Positions 1-9,764 of a DNA stretch of 52,658 nucleotides are shown here, in pieces; within the stretch, counting starts at the first letter, position 1, and each line of letters starts with the position of its first letter. The stretch is from an uncultured Clostridia bacterium. GTDB lineage: Bacteria > Bacillota > Clostridia > UBA1381. The position numbers and the translations under genes were made by a program. A model generated the notes under the pieces. That model did no database searches. It had not been told where the DNA came from and saw only the letters and a program-made list of their open reading frames with translations. The stretch is taken from NCBI GenBank assembly GCA_947626045.1, contig CANQQS010000004.1, positions 1-52,658 on the forward strand. Reading direction: 5' to 3'.

Positions 1-1
1 C

Positions 2-1852
2 GTACCGTTCGCGTTCCTCACGGGCGGCTTCTTCTCGGGACTTTCCGGCTTTATCGGCATGAAGATAGCCACTTACGCGAACTCGAGAACAGCGGAGGGC
101 GCGAGACAGGGACTCAACAAGGGTCTTAAAATAGCGTTCTCGTCGGGAACGGTTATGGGTCTTACGGTTGTGGGACTCGGACTTCTCGACATAAGCGTAT
201 GGTTCATTCTATTGAAATTCGTGTTCAGACTGCCGAGTGAAACCGATATTATGTCGGCGATGCTCACATTCGGTATGGGCGCAAGCTCGATGGCTCTGTT
301 CGCTCGTGTGGGCGGCGGTATATTCACGAAGGCTGCCGACGTGGGCGCAGACCTCGTAGGTAAGGTTGAGGCGGGCATACCCGAGGACGACCCGAGAAAC
401 CCCGCTTGTATCGCCGATAACGTTGGCGATAACGTTGGCGACGTTGCAGGTATGGGCGCTGACCTTTACGAGTCGTACGTAGGTTCGGTAATTTCGTGCG
501 GCGCGCTCGCGACAGCTGCGGGTCTCGGCTTTAAGGGCGTGCTTGTGCCGATGCTTATAGCGGCAGTCGGTATTATAGCTTCGATCATCGGTACATTCTT
601 CGTTTCGACAAAGGAAGGCGCAAGTCAGAAGCAGCTTCTCGGCTCGCTCCGCCGCGGAACATATATAAGTTCGATTTTATCGGCTATCGGCGCGGCTGTA
701 CTTATCTTCACACTGCTCCCCGACAACTCAAACGTGTTCTGGGCGGTTATTTCGGGACTTGCCGCGGGCGTTCTGATAGGCTTCTTCACCGAATATTACA
801 CGTCCGACTCATATAACCCGACAAAGAAGCTCTCCGCTTCGTCGGAAACGGGTTCTGCTACGATTATAATAGACGGTATAGCGCTCGGTATGCTGTCGAC
901 GGCTATCCCCGTAATCATTATAGGTATTTCGGTTATTGTCAGCTTCTTTACTGCGGGCGGCTCCGTATCGGGCGATGACCTCGCATTCGCACGTGGACTT
1001 TACGGCGTAGGACTTTCGGCTGTCGGTATGCTTTCGACACTCGGTATTACGCTTGCCACGGACGCGTACGGACCGGTTGCGGATAACGCGGGTGGTATCG
1101 CGGAAATGTCGGGACTTCCCGGCGAGGTAAGAAACAGAACAGACGCTCTCGACTCCTTGGGCAACACAACGGCTGCCACGGGTAAGGGCTTCGCGATAGG
1201 CTCGGCGGCGCTTACGGCTCTCGCGCTTATTGTTTCATATACAAATAAAGTACAAGAGCTCGGTATGGAGCTTCACCTTGAAATAACAAATCCGGCTGTT
1301 CTTATCGGTCTGTTCATAGGCGCAATGCTGCCGTTCCTGTTCAGCGCTCTCACAATGAAGGCTGTCGGACGCGCGGCGCAGAAGATAGTTATTGAGGTAA
1401 GACGTCAGTTTAAGGAAATCAAGGGACTTATGCAGGGCAAGGCGGACGCCGATTACGAGACGTGCGTTGACATCTGCACAAAGTCGTCGCTTAAGGAAAT
1501 GATTTTGCCGGCGGCTCTCGGTATTGTGTCGCCTATCGTGGTAGGTCTTGTACTCGGCTGCAACGGCGTTGTAGGTATGCTCGCGGGCGCGCTCGTGTCG
1601 GGATTTGTTCTCGCTATCATGATGGCGAACTCCGGCGGCGCGTGGGATAACGCAAAGAAGTATATCGAGGCGGGTAACTTCGGCGGCAAGGGCAGCGAAA
1701 ACCATAAGGCGGCTGTTGTCGGCGATACCGTCGGCGACCCGTTCAAGGATACGTCGGGACCTTCCGTTAATATCCTTATAAAGCTTCTGTCAATGGTTTC
1801 GATCGTGTTCGCGTCGGTTGTCGTCGCTTACGGCGGTCTGGGATTGTTCTAA
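2..1852 (+). CDS. hppA: Membrane-bound ion-pumping pyrophosphatase, C-terminal part (5' end outside window)
   Basis: Membrane pyrophosphatase, which hydrolyses PPi to pump H+ or Na+ across the membrane. The open frame runs in from the left edge, so the N-terminus is missing; the ATG at 59 is internal. The hallmark substrate-site motif DNVGDNVGD follows an EDDPRNPACIAD stretch, and the C-terminal site motifs GAWDNAKKYIE and GDTVGDPFKDTSGPS are present. Many hydrophobic helices separate the motifs. Alanine in NTTAATGKG, where K+-independent enzymes carry lysine, points to the K+-dependent subfamily. Whether the pumped ion is Na+ or H+ cannot be settled by eye. A strong terminator follows at 2136, after a block of palindromic repeats. 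Family assignment is secure. Confidence 0.96.
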   Translation, partial: VPFAFLTGGFFSGLSGFIGMKIATYANSRTAEGARQGLNKGLKIAFSSGTVMGLTVVGLGLLDISVWFILLKFVFRLPSETDIMSAMLTFGMGASSMALFARVGGGIFTKAADVGADLVGKVEAGIPEDDPRNPACIADNVGDNVGDVAGMGADLYESYVGSVISCGALATAAGLGFKGVLVPMLIAAVGIIASIIGTFFVSTKEGASQKQLLGSLRRGTYISSILSAIGAAVLIFTLLPDNSNVFWAVISGLAAGVLIGFFTEYYTSDSYNPTKKLSASSETGSATIIIDGIALGMLSTAIPVIIIGISVIVSFFTAGGSVSGDDLAFARGLYGVGLSAVGMLSTLGITLATDAYGPVADNAGGIAEMSGLPGEVRNRTDALDSLGNTTAATGKGFAIGSAALTALALIVSYTNKVQELGMELHLEITNPAVLIGLFIGAMLPFLFSALTMKAVGRAAQKIVIEVRRQFKEIKGLMQGKADADYETCVDICTKSSLKEMILPAALGIVSPIVVGLVLGCNGVVGMLAGALVSGFVLAIMMANSGGAWDNAKKYIEAGNFGGKGSENHKAAVVGDTVGDPFKDTSGPSVNILIKLLSMVSIVFASVVVAYGGLGLF

Positions 1853-1881
1853 GGGTAAATGTGATTTGACGACACAAATGT

Positions 1882-1988
1882 GGGACGTCGAGGGCGCCGT
1901 CCCCTACACCCATTATTTGTAAATAGTGCGCCGTAGGGGCTGGCGCCCTCGACAGCCCGTTTTCGTAGGGGCGACCCTTGCGGTCGCC
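1882..1988. repeat. Palindromic intergenic repeat, families R and A
   Basis: The unit at 1882-1959 has two GC-rich arms that are near inverted copies (GGGACGTCGAGGGCGCCGTC and GGCTGGCGCCCTCGACAGCC), joined by an AT-rich centre. It is followed at 1965-1988 by GTAGGGGCGACCC-TTGC-GGTCGCC, itself a hairpin. Related units occur at 14074-14150, 24978-25096, 31902-31978 and 32017-32094. It lies in the 3' untranslated stretch of hppA. No coding potential is apparent. Confidence 0.85.
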
Positions 1989-1991
1989 TGT

Positions 1992-2112
1992 AAAACCCCT
2001 CAGTCACACTACGTGTGACAGCTCCCCTATTAGGGGAGCCATACGGCGTGCGCCGCATATCGCAAGCCTCCCCTACTAGGGGAGGTGTCGGCGGAGCCGA
2101 CGGAGGGGTTTT
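1992..2112. repeat. Repeat family C: ~120-bp multi-hairpin element with short terminal inverted repeats
   Basis: The element begins AAAACCCCTC and ends GAGGGGTTTT. It contains four successive hairpins: TCACAC/GTGTGA, CTCCCCTA/TAGGGGAG, CCTCCCCTA/TAGGGGAGG and GTCGGC/GCCGAC. A second copy lies at 15212-15330. The size and terminal inverted repeats resemble a MITE or REP-like element; no transposase is in the window. Confidence 0.85.
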
Positions 2113-2135
2113 AAACACCTAAATCAAAATTCACG

Positions 2136-2163
2136 AAACGGATGGCATATGCCGTCCGTTTTT
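2136..2163 (+). terminator. Rho-independent terminator after hppA
   Basis: A 13-bp stem with one G-T pair (AAACGGATGGCAT / ATGCCGTCCGTTT) ends in a T run. It lies downstream of the repeat block and about 280 bp after the hppA stop, and is the only good terminator for that transcript. Confidence 0.85.
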
Positions 2164-2195
2164 GTATGCAGTGTCAAGAATTTTTACTTTAGTAC

Positions 2196-2224
2196 TTTAC
2201 AAAGGCAAAAAAAAGTAGTAAAAT
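2196..2224 (+). promoter_or_regulatory. Sigma-A promoter of ilvE
   Basis: TTTACA (2196-2201), 17-bp spacer, TAAAAT (2219-2224). The predicted transcript start near 2231 rules out the in-frame TTG at 2230 as a start codon. Confidence 0.75.
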
Positions 2225-2250
2225 AGAGTTTGGTTCAAAAAGATTATTTA

Positions 2251-3336
2251 ATGAAAGAAGTGTTCACAGTGGAAATTAAGATTACAAAGACCACCAATCC
2301 GAAGCAGAAGCCGGCGGACGAGTCGAAGCTCGGTTTCGGACAGTATTACACAGACCATATGTTCATAATGAACTATGACGCGGGTCAGGGCTGGCACGAC
2401 GCGAGAATTGTTCCTTATGCCCCGTTTCAGATAGACCCCGCGAGCATGGTTCTCCACTACGCGCAGGAGGTATTCGAGGGCTTGAAGGCGTACCGCACAG
2501 CGGACGGCTCAATCCAGCTTTTCAGACCCGAGAAGAACATGGCGAGAATGAACGTGTCATGTGACAGACTTTGTATTCCCAAAATAGACGAGGAATTTGC
2601 CATAGAGGCGATAAAGACGCTCGTTAAGATTGACGAGGACTGGGTTCCCACCGCTGACGGCACATCGCTCTACATAAGACCGTATGTGTTCGCGAACGAC
2701 GTTCACATCGGCGTACATCCGGCGGAGCATCTCATATTCGCAATAATCCTTTCGCCTGTCGGTGCGTACTATCCACAGGGACTCGCTCCCGTTCCCATCT
2801 ACGTTGAACAGAAATATGTCCGCGCGGTTGTCGGCGGCACGGGCTTCACAAAGGCGGGCGCGAACTACGCGATTTCTCTTAAGGGTCAGGAGGAAGCCGC
2901 AGAGCAGGGTTATATCCAGACGCTCTGGCTCGACGGCGTTGAGAGAAAGTACATCGAGGAAGTCGGCTCGATGAACGTGTTCTTCAAGATTGACGGCGAG
3001 GTTATCACTCCCGCGCTCGTAGGCTCGATTTTGGGCGGTATCACGAGAATGTCAATCATTGAGCTTCTGAAGGCGAAGGGCTACAAGGTGTCCGAGCGCA
3101 GACTTTCTATAGACGAGCTTGTTGACGCGTTCAAGTCAGGCAAGCTCGAGGAAGCATGGGGTACGGGTACGGCTGCCGTTATTTCGCCTATCGGCGAACT
3201 TAAGTACGGCGACCTCGTCATGCCCGTAAACAACGGCGAAATCGGTCCCGTATCGCAGATGTGCTACGACACGCTCACCGGTATTCAGTGGGGCAAGATA
3301 AAGGACGAGTTCGGCTGGACGGTTAAGATAGACTGA
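2251..3336 (+). CDS. ilvE: Branched-chain amino acid aminotransferase
   Basis: PLP enzyme that transfers the amino group between glutamate and Leu, Ile or Val; the last step of their synthesis or the first of their breakdown. It has the bacterial/eukaryotic BCAT II pattern: LGFGQYYTDHMF near the N-terminus, FEGLKAY, the PLP-lysine region GGTGFTKAGANYA, then RKYIEEVGSMN and GTGTAAVISP. The length of about 361 residues is normal. Start choice: the TTG at 2230 lies at or before the predicted transcript start. The ATG at 2251 gives an N-terminus like that of Bacillus YwaA as I recall it; a GTG at 2269 behind a weak AGAAG is the alternative. No strong ribosome site is visible for either. Single-gene transcript between its own promoter and a bidirectional terminator. 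Confidence 0.93.
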   Translation: MKEVFTVEIKITKTTNPKQKPADESKLGFGQYYTDHMFIMNYDAGQGWHDARIVPYAPFQIDPASMVLHYAQEVFEGLKAYRTADGSIQLFRPEKNMARMNVSCDRLCIPKIDEEFAIEAIKTLVKIDEDWVPTADGTSLYIRPYVFANDVHIGVHPAEHLIFAIILSPVGAYYPQGLAPVPIYVEQKYVRAVVGGTGFTKAGANYAISLKGQEEAAEQGYIQTLWLDGVERKYIEEVGSMNVFFKIDGEVITPALVGSILGGITRMSIIELLKAKGYKVSERRLSIDELVDAFKSGKLEEAWGTGTAAVISPIGELKYGDLVMPVNNGEIGPVSQMCYDTLTGIQWGKIKDEFGWTVKID

Positions 3337-3345
3337 ACATAAAAC

Positions 3346-3377
3346 ATAAAAAAGAAGCCGCGTATGGCTTCTTTTTT
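3346..3377. terminator. Bidirectional terminator between ilvE and the zinc-ribbon gene
   Basis: Stem AAAGAAGCC / GGCTTCTTT, with A residues before and T residues after, so it can stop transcription from both convergent genes. Confidence 0.88.
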
Positions 3378-3385
3378 ATTTACAT

Positions 3386-3832
3386 TTAATAATACCTATA
3401 TGAGACAGATGAGGCGACAAATGCGCCAGTCATGAAAAGAATCAAGAATATTATAAGTACAATGCCGAATATAATCGCCATAACTATAAGCTGTGCCTTC
3501 GCCCAGTTTCTGAACGTTAGCTCCTTCGTCTGATCGCCCGACCAGATAAATAACATAATAAGATAAATAAGCCAACCGACCAACGGTATATACGGTATCA
3601 AAGACCTGCCTATCCAGCCGCCGATCGTCATCGGATAGCCTGTCGGTGGCTGCATGGGATACATGCCGCCGTACGGATTGTTGTTATAAGGATTATTGTT
3701 GCTTGATGTGTTGTATGTATTATTTTGTACTCCTGCCGAGGATGCCTGCGCCGTATTATCAACGGATGCTCCGCATGTTTGACAGAATTTTGAGTTTGGC
3801 GGCAGTTCCGAGCCGCAATTCGGACAATTCAT
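3386..3832 (-). CDS. Zinc-ribbon membrane protein of unknown function
   Basis: A 148-residue protein. Residues 1-25 form a zinc ribbon (CPNCGSELPPNSKFCQTCG, two CxxC knuckles). Next comes a low-complexity linker rich in Asn, Tyr, Gly and Pro (about residues 30-65), then two hydrophobic segments (about 70-95 and 112-135) that should be membrane-spanning. Small proteins with an N-terminal zinc ribbon and C-terminal helices are common in Clostridia and mostly uncharacterised. The start has a clear ribosome site (GGGAGGAATTTACAATG). It lies just downstream of eno on the same strand, with only a weak hairpin (3874-3894) between them, so read-through from eno is possible. No specific function can be assigned. 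Confidence 0.8.
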   Translation of the reverse strand: MNCPNCGSELPPNSKFCQTCGASVDNTAQASSAGVQNNTYNTSSNNNPYNNNPYGGMYPMQPPTGYPMTIGGWIGRSLIPYIPLVGWLIYLIMLFIWSGDQTKELTFRNWAKAQLIVMAIIFGIVLIIFLILFMTGAFVASSVSYRYY

Positions 3833-3892
3833 TGTAAATTCCTCCCTTTATTTTAATTAAATATTTTATATGTAAGCGGATAAGCCATCCGC

Positions 3893-5221
<1,329 letters not shown>

Positions 5222-5255
5222 TTACGGGTAGACGCATATATACCGGCTACCTCAT

Positions 5256-5285
5256 ATAATATCATATAATGCGCAATAATGTCAA
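5256..5285 (-). promoter_or_regulatory. Sigma-A promoter of eno
   Basis: Read on the minus strand: TTGACA (5285-5280), 18-bp spacer, TATTAT (5261-5256), about 60 bp before the eno start. Confidence 0.7.
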
Positions 5286-5350
5286 TATTTATACAATTTC
5301 ACGCCTTACAGTAAAGAAAATAAATTTTTAAGGCAAAATTAAGAAATGTG

Positions 5351-5359
5351 TGGTATAAT
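5351..5359 (+). promoter_or_regulatory. Extended -10 promoter of the two-component operon
   Basis: TGGTATAAT is a perfect extended -10 with no recognisable -35. Transcription would start near 5366, which excludes the in-frame ATG at 5346 as the start of the response regulator. Confidence 0.6.
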
Positions 5360-5390
5360 GAATATATACCGAAAAAAAGGAATGATACGT

Positions 5391-6068
5391 ATGAGAATAC
5401 TTGTGGTTGAGGACGAAATACATCTTGCCGAGGCGCTCGGTCAGATACTCAAAAAGAACAATTACACCGTGGATATATCAAACGACGGCGAGAGCGGTCT
5501 CGATAACGCGCTGAGCGGCATTTACGACGTTATAGTTCTCGATATAATGCTGCCTAAGATGGACGGTATCGAGGTGCTTAAAAATCTGCGCGCCGAGGGC
5601 TTTGACACGCCCGTGATACTGCTTACCGCGAAAAGCGACGTCGCGGACAAGGTGCGCGGTCTTGACAGCGGCGCGGACGACTACCTTTCAAAGCCGTTCA
5701 GTACCGAGGAGCTTTTAGCGCGTATAAGAGCGCTGGGAAGGCGGCGCGGTGAGATCGTCGCAGCGTCCGACTCGATAACCTTCGGCGACATAACGCTGAA
5801 CACCGGCACGCTGAATCTTACGAGCGGCAAAAACGAGATAACGCTCACCCTTAAGGAGAGCGAGCTTTTGGAGTACCTCATGCTGCACAAGGGTATTGTC
5901 TGCTCAAAGGAGCAGATCATAGAGAAGCTCTGGGGTTTTGAGAGTGAAGCGGAGGCGAACCATGTTGAGGTTTATATTTCATTCCTAAGGAAGAAGCTCG
6001 CCTTTGTACACTCAAAAACGTCGATTAACACTGTGCGCAGCGTCGGTTACACGCTGTCGGAGGGATAA
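5391..6068 (+). CDS. OmpR/PhoB-family response regulator
   Basis: A 225-residue two-component regulator. Residues 1-115 form the receiver domain, with acidic residues in VVEDE, the phosphoacceptor Asp51 in VLDIMLP, Thr in LLTAKS and Lys in LSKPF. Residues 130-225 form the winged-helix DNA-binding domain (LTLKESELLEYLM, then NHVEVYISFLRKKL and the final VRSVGYTL). The ATG at 5391 is preferred because AAAGGA lies 9 nt upstream and because upstream ATGs fall at or before the predicted transcript start. Three nucleotides separate its stop from the histidine-kinase start, so the two genes are co-translated. The target genes are not evident; the wall hydrolase at 7460 is an attractive candidate because it lies immediately downstream. 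Confidence 0.94.
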   Translation: MRILVVEDEIHLAEALGQILKKNNYTVDISNDGESGLDNALSGIYDVIVLDIMLPKMDGIEVLKNLRAEGFDTPVILLTAKSDVADKVRGLDSGADDYLSKPFSTEELLARIRALGRRRGEIVAASDSITFGDITLNTGTLNLTSGKNEITLTLKESELLEYLMLHKGIVCSKEQIIEKLWGFESEAEANHVEVYISFLRKKLAFVHSKTSINTVRSVGYTLSEG

Positions 6069-6071
6069 ATC

Positions 6072-7379
6072 ATGTTTAAAAAATTACGCGACAGACTGCT
6101 TATAGTGAACACGCTCATAATAGCGGCTCTCGTGCTGGGCAGCTTTTCGGTCATATATTTTACCACGTGGCAGAACACGATGCACGGTGTGGATATGAAA
6201 CTTGACCGCGCGCTTGAAATGGCTGCCGGACGCGGCGGACACATGGGTATGCGCGAAAATTTACCGGCGCCTGACGGCGAGCGTATTCCGCCCGAGGACG
6301 CAAGACCCGACGGCGTGAAAAACACGCCGCCCGAAACGCGGCAGAACGAAATGTTCACGCTGACATTCACCGTCCAGACCGACAATGACGGCAGCGTCAC
6401 AAAGGTGAATATGCCGTTTGACATGACCGAGGATTTTTATTCGGACAAGCTCGGCGATATAGTCGCGTCACCGAAGGACAAAGGCGCGCTGAAATCGGAC
6501 GGGAGCTATTGGGCGTACAAAAGGGTCAAAACCGCCGACGGCTACGTTATCGCGTTTACCGATGCAAACGCGGAGCAGACGATAATGCGGAATCTTTTGA
6601 TTATATTGAGCCTTGTCGCGCTCGCGGCGCTCGCGGGAGCTTTTCTTATAAGCTTGTTCTCGGCGAACAAATCGATAAAGCCGGTCGAGGAATCGTACAA
6701 CAGGCAGAAACGGTTTGTCGCCGACGCGTCGCACGAGCTTAAAACGCCGCTCACGACGATAAACACAAACGCCGACGTGCTGCTGTCGCACGAGGACAGC
6801 ACGATCAAAGAGGAGAGAAAGTGGCTCGACTACATAAAAAATGAAACGGAGCGCATGACGAAGCTCACGAACGACCTTCTGTACCTCGCGCGGCTCGACC
6901 ACGACGAGGAAAGCGTTATGCTCACTCCCGTGTCGTTTTCGCAGTCGGCGGAAAGCGTCATACTGCTCATGGAGGCGGTCGTGTTCGAGAAGGATATTAA
7001 AATGACGTACGACATCACGCCCGACCTTGCGGTAAAGGGCGACGCGGAGCAGCTTCACCGTCTTGTGATGATACTTCTGGACAACGCGTGCAAGTACACG
7101 CCGCCGAAGGGTGAAATTGAAATAAAGCTTGTCCGTGACGCGTCCGACGCGGTGTTCACGATACGAAACAGCGGCGAGGGCATAAGCGAAGAAGCGCAGA
7201 AGCACATTTTCGAGCGGTTCTACCGCGAGGACACGTCACGCGCGCGCGAAAGCGGCGGCTACGGTCTCGGTCTTGCAATAGCGCACGCGATAGTGCAGTC
7301 GCACAAGGGAAGCGTCAAGGTTGACTCGGAAAAGAACGGATACACGCGCTTTACCGTTAAAATTCCGCTCGCAAAATAA
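6072..7379 (+). CDS. Sensor histidine kinase, partner of the upstream response regulator
   Basis: A 435-residue membrane kinase. TM1 is at about residues 9-31, an extracellular sensor region with a Pro-rich stretch covers about 32-172, and TM2 is at about 173-196. The HisKA domain follows, with phosphoacceptor His221 in ASHELKTPLTT. The HATPase domain has an N box (LDNACKYTPP), a G1-like stretch (IRNSGEGI), an F box (IFERFYRED) and a G2 box (GYGLGLAIAH). All catalytic boxes look intact. No HAMP domain is obvious between TM2 and HisKA. The ribosome site GAGGGATAAATC overlaps the end of the regulator gene. The signal is unknown; the extracytoplasmic loop has no domain I recognise. Confidence 0.93.
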   Translation: MFKKLRDRLLIVNTLIIAALVLGSFSVIYFTTWQNTMHGVDMKLDRALEMAAGRGGHMGMRENLPAPDGERIPPEDARPDGVKNTPPETRQNEMFTLTFTVQTDNDGSVTKVNMPFDMTEDFYSDKLGDIVASPKDKGALKSDGSYWAYKRVKTADGYVIAFTDANAEQTIMRNLLIILSLVALAALAGAFLISLFSANKSIKPVEESYNRQKRFVADASHELKTPLTTINTNADVLLSHEDSTIKEERKWLDYIKNETERMTKLTNDLLYLARLDHDEESVMLTPVSFSQSAESVILLMEAVVFEKDIKMTYDITPDLAVKGDAEQLHRLVMILLDNACKYTPPKGEIEIKLVRDASDAVFTIRNSGEGISEEAQKHIFERFYREDTSRARESGGYGLGLAIAHAIVQSHKGSVKVDSEKNGYTRFTVKIPLAK

Positions 7380-7410
7380 ACGCCTGAAACGTTCCGATGT
7401 ATATTTTCCA

Positions 7411-7450
7411 TTGACATAACTGCCTTAATCGTATAAAATGGCATTAAGGC
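7411..7450 (+). promoter_or_regulatory. Sigma-A promoter with overlapping palindromic operator-like dyad
   Basis: TTGACA (7411-7416), 17-bp spacer, TAAAAT (7434-7439). A perfect dyad GCCTTAAT (7422-7429) / ATTAAGGC (7443-7450) with a 13-bp centre brackets the -10. This is the geometry of a repressor operator. It has no T run after it, so it is unlikely to be a terminator. Confidence 0.6.
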
Positions 7451-7459
7451 GGTGAGGTT

Positions 7460-8857
7460 ATGAAAAAATTTCTTTTGCTTGTGCTTTTGATTACCGCGTT
7501 CGTTACGACGACGGCTTTCGGAGCTTATAACGTCGAGACGGACGATAACGAATATGTGTCCGACTGCGTATATTTTTCACATCGCTGCACTTGGGGACCG
7601 ATTCCGGCGGACAGAATAAATTTAAAAAAGGGCAGAATAACATTTTATGAGGGTGACGGAAAAGCCTCCGAAAAAATAGAAACCGACGTTATGCCGATAA
7701 ACGCGACGGAAAAGGAAGTTAAATTTAAAACGAACGACAGCTCGATTGCGACCGTTGACGCAAACGGCGTTGTAAGACCGACGGGCAAGGCGGGTGAAAC
7801 CGTTATAGACATAACGTGCGGAAAAGCGAAGTCGAGAATGAAGGTGAGCGTCATAAAGCCCGTAAGAGGCGTTGTAATGTCGCAAAGCTCGCTCACACTT
7901 TACGCTGATAAACCCGTCGCGGCGCAGCTTCAGGCGTTCGTGTCGCCCGAAGACGCGTCGGTAAAGGATGTTAAGTGGACGAGCAAGGACGAATCTATAG
8001 CGCACGTTGACGAGAACGGTCTCGTGTACCCGAACGGCGTGGGCGAAACGGAGATAACCGCGGAAACGGCGGACGGCGGATATAAAGCGTCGTGCGCCGT
8101 TACCGTCGCGACATGGGAAAAACGCGAGGACGATATACCCGTTACATATTCGGACTACGATATGACCGTCGAGGAAATGGCGGAAATCCAGATGGGCGCG
8201 TATCCTACCGTGTTCACCACCGGTGTGTATCCGGCGACGGAGGAGGAAGTTCTGTCGTTCGTGAACCCCGAAAACCTCGTGGGAAGCTACAATAAATATC
8301 AGTTCCTTGACCTCGGCGCGCAGAACGATGTTTCGGCCGACACGCTCAATAAATATCTTAACGGCAAAGGCGTTTTGAGCGGTATGGGAGATGTGTTTAA
8401 AGAAGCCGCGGAGGATAATAATATAAGCGAGGTGTACCTCGTTATACACGCGTGTCTCGAATCGGGCAGCGGTACGTCAGACCTTGCGCGCGGTGTGGAT
8501 TTTGACGGCACGGTCGTGTACAATCTGTTCGGCATCGGCGCGGTTGACAGCGACCCGCTTTACGGCGGTGCGGCTTACGCGTACTCGCAGGGCTGGACAA
8601 GCGTTGAAGACGCGATAGAGGGCGGCGCGCGGTGGATAAGCGAAAATTACATAAATAACCGCAGTCACAGGCAAAATACATTATATAAAATGCGTTGGAA
8701 CCCGGAAAGTCCGGCAAATCATCAGTACGCTACGGACATAGAATGGCCCTCGAAGCAGGCGGAGGATATGGCGGCTATGTTTGAGGCGTTCCCGTCGGCG
8801 GAATACCGATATGAGGTTCCCGTATACAGCGGTATGTCAAAGCCGCAGATACGTTAA
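7460..8857 (+). CDS. Secreted wall hydrolase: Ig-like (BIG2) domains plus glucosaminidase
   Basis: A 465-residue exported protein with signal peptide MKKFLLLVLLITAFVTTTAFG. Two bacterial Ig-like (BIG2-type) regions follow: one at about 75-130 with SIATVDANGVVRPTGKAGETVI, and one at about 135-215 with SIAHVDENGLVYPNGVGETEI. The C-terminal part (about 270-440) looks like a GH73-type endo-beta-N-acetylglucosaminidase. It contains LVIHACLESGSGTSDLA, where the Glu of LESG fits the catalytic acid, then YNLFGIGA and YAYSQGWTSVEDAI. The likely role is cleavage of peptidoglycan glycan strands during wall turnover. Start chosen by GGTGAGG just upstream. It has its own promoter, and the downstream YihY/BrkB gene is only 18 bp away. 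Confidence 0.88.
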   Translation: MKKFLLLVLLITAFVTTTAFGAYNVETDDNEYVSDCVYFSHRCTWGPIPADRINLKKGRITFYEGDGKASEKIETDVMPINATEKEVKFKTNDSSIATVDANGVVRPTGKAGETVIDITCGKAKSRMKVSVIKPVRGVVMSQSSLTLYADKPVAAQLQAFVSPEDASVKDVKWTSKDESIAHVDENGLVYPNGVGETEITAETADGGYKASCAVTVATWEKREDDIPVTYSDYDMTVEEMAEIQMGAYPTVFTTGVYPATEEEVLSFVNPENLVGSYNKYQFLDLGAQNDVSADTLNKYLNGKGVLSGMGDVFKEAAEDNNISEVYLVIHACLESGSGTSDLARGVDFDGTVVYNLFGIGAVDSDPLYGGAAYAYSQGWTSVEDAIEGGARWISENYINNRSHRQNTLYKMRWNPESPANHQYATDIEWPSKQAEDMAAMFEAFPSAEYRYEVPVYSGMSKPQIR

Positions 8858-8875
8858 GGCGTTGGGAGAGATATT

Positions 8876-9691
8876 ATGGCGGAAAAAATCAAGGAAGCAA
8901 TCTCGGTTCTCACAAAGGACAACACGGGGATTTACGCTGCACAGGCATCTTTTTTCCTTGTAATTTCCGCCATTCCTTTTCTCACGCTTATTTTTTCGGT
9001 CATATCGCTCTTTATCGAGATAGACCCGCAAAGCGTGATACATTCGGTAAGCTCGTTCGCGCCGGCGGAGGTGAGCGGACTTATATCGACCGTCGTGACG
9101 GAGCTTACGGCAAAATCCGCGTCAGTACCGGTAATATCGGTTACGGCTGTGTCGTCGCTGTGGCTCGCGTCGCGCGGTATAACGGCGCTTTACGCCGGAC
9201 TTAACCATATAAACGGCACGCCGAAGAGAGGCTACATTCGGGCGCGGCTCGTTTCGCTGCTGTACACCGCCGCATTTATCGCCGCGCTTGTTCTGACGCT
9301 TATATTTATAGGCTTCGGCGGTATGCTCGAGGAATTTCTCGCTCGCCGATTTGTAGGACTGGCGTCATTTATAAATTTTATTTTCAAGGGCAAAATACTT
9401 ATATTTTTCCTTTATCTGACGCTTATTTTCGCGCTGTTTTACAAATTCCTGCCGGAGGAAAGACCGAGCTTCCGCTCCGTTCTTCCCGGCGCGGCTCTCG
9501 CGGCGGCGGGCTGGCTCGGGTTTTCGTTCTTTTATTCGCTCTATATCGACAACTTCGCCGATTACACTCTCGTTTACGGCTCGCTTGCCGCGGTTGTTCT
9601 GCTCATGCTGTGGCTGTATTTCTGTATGAACATATTTCTTTTCGGCGCGCAGCTGAATAAACTTGTAAAAAACGGGTTTTTTGAAAAATAA
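8876..9691 (+). CDS. YihY/BrkB-family integral membrane protein
   Basis: A 271-residue protein with about six hydrophobic helices. Family features are the N-terminal AAQASFFLVISAIPFLTLIF, then WLASRGITALYAGLNHING in the middle, FYKFLPEERPSFRSVLPGA, and a terminal LMLWLYFCMNIFLFGAQLN. Members were once annotated as RNase BN; that is not supported, and the molecular role remains unclear (a transporter or envelope protein is suggested). Translation probably starts at 8876 after GGGAGAGATATT. Spacing places it in the same transcript as the upstream glucosaminidase gene. Confidence 0.88.
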   Translation: MAEKIKEAISVLTKDNTGIYAAQASFFLVISAIPFLTLIFSVISLFIEIDPQSVIHSVSSFAPAEVSGLISTVVTELTAKSASVPVISVTAVSSLWLASRGITALYAGLNHINGTPKRGYIRARLVSLLYTAAFIAALVLTLIFIGFGGMLEEFLARRFVGLASFINFIFKGKILIFFLYLTLIFALFYKFLPEERPSFRSVLPGAALAAAGWLGFSFFYSLYIDNFADYTLVYGSLAAVVLLMLWLYFCMNIFLFGAQLNKLVKNGFFEK

Positions 9692-9694
9692 TAC

Positions 9695-9723
9695 TATACT
9701 ATTTGAAAAAACTGTGTTATAAT
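9695..9723 (+). promoter_or_regulatory. Extended -10 promoter of the GGSY-protein operon
   Basis: TGTTATAAT (9715-9723) is a perfect extended -10. A weak TATACT (9695-9700) sits 17 bp before the hexamer. The next gene starts 41 bp downstream with the strong ribosome site AAAGGAGGGG. Confidence 0.6.
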
Positions 9724-9764
9724 TGAGATGTGAAAAGACGCGCGCATCAAAGGAGGGGTAAGAA

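Noticed and set aside
1882-2112. Small ORFs within the palindromic repeat blocks
   Set aside because: Frames through GC-rich palindromes give Pro/Arg/Gly-rich peptides without ribosome sites, and the same DNA recurs in both orientations.
2230-2250. TTG start for ilvE
   Set aside because: It lies at or before the predicted transcript start from the promoter at 2196-2224.
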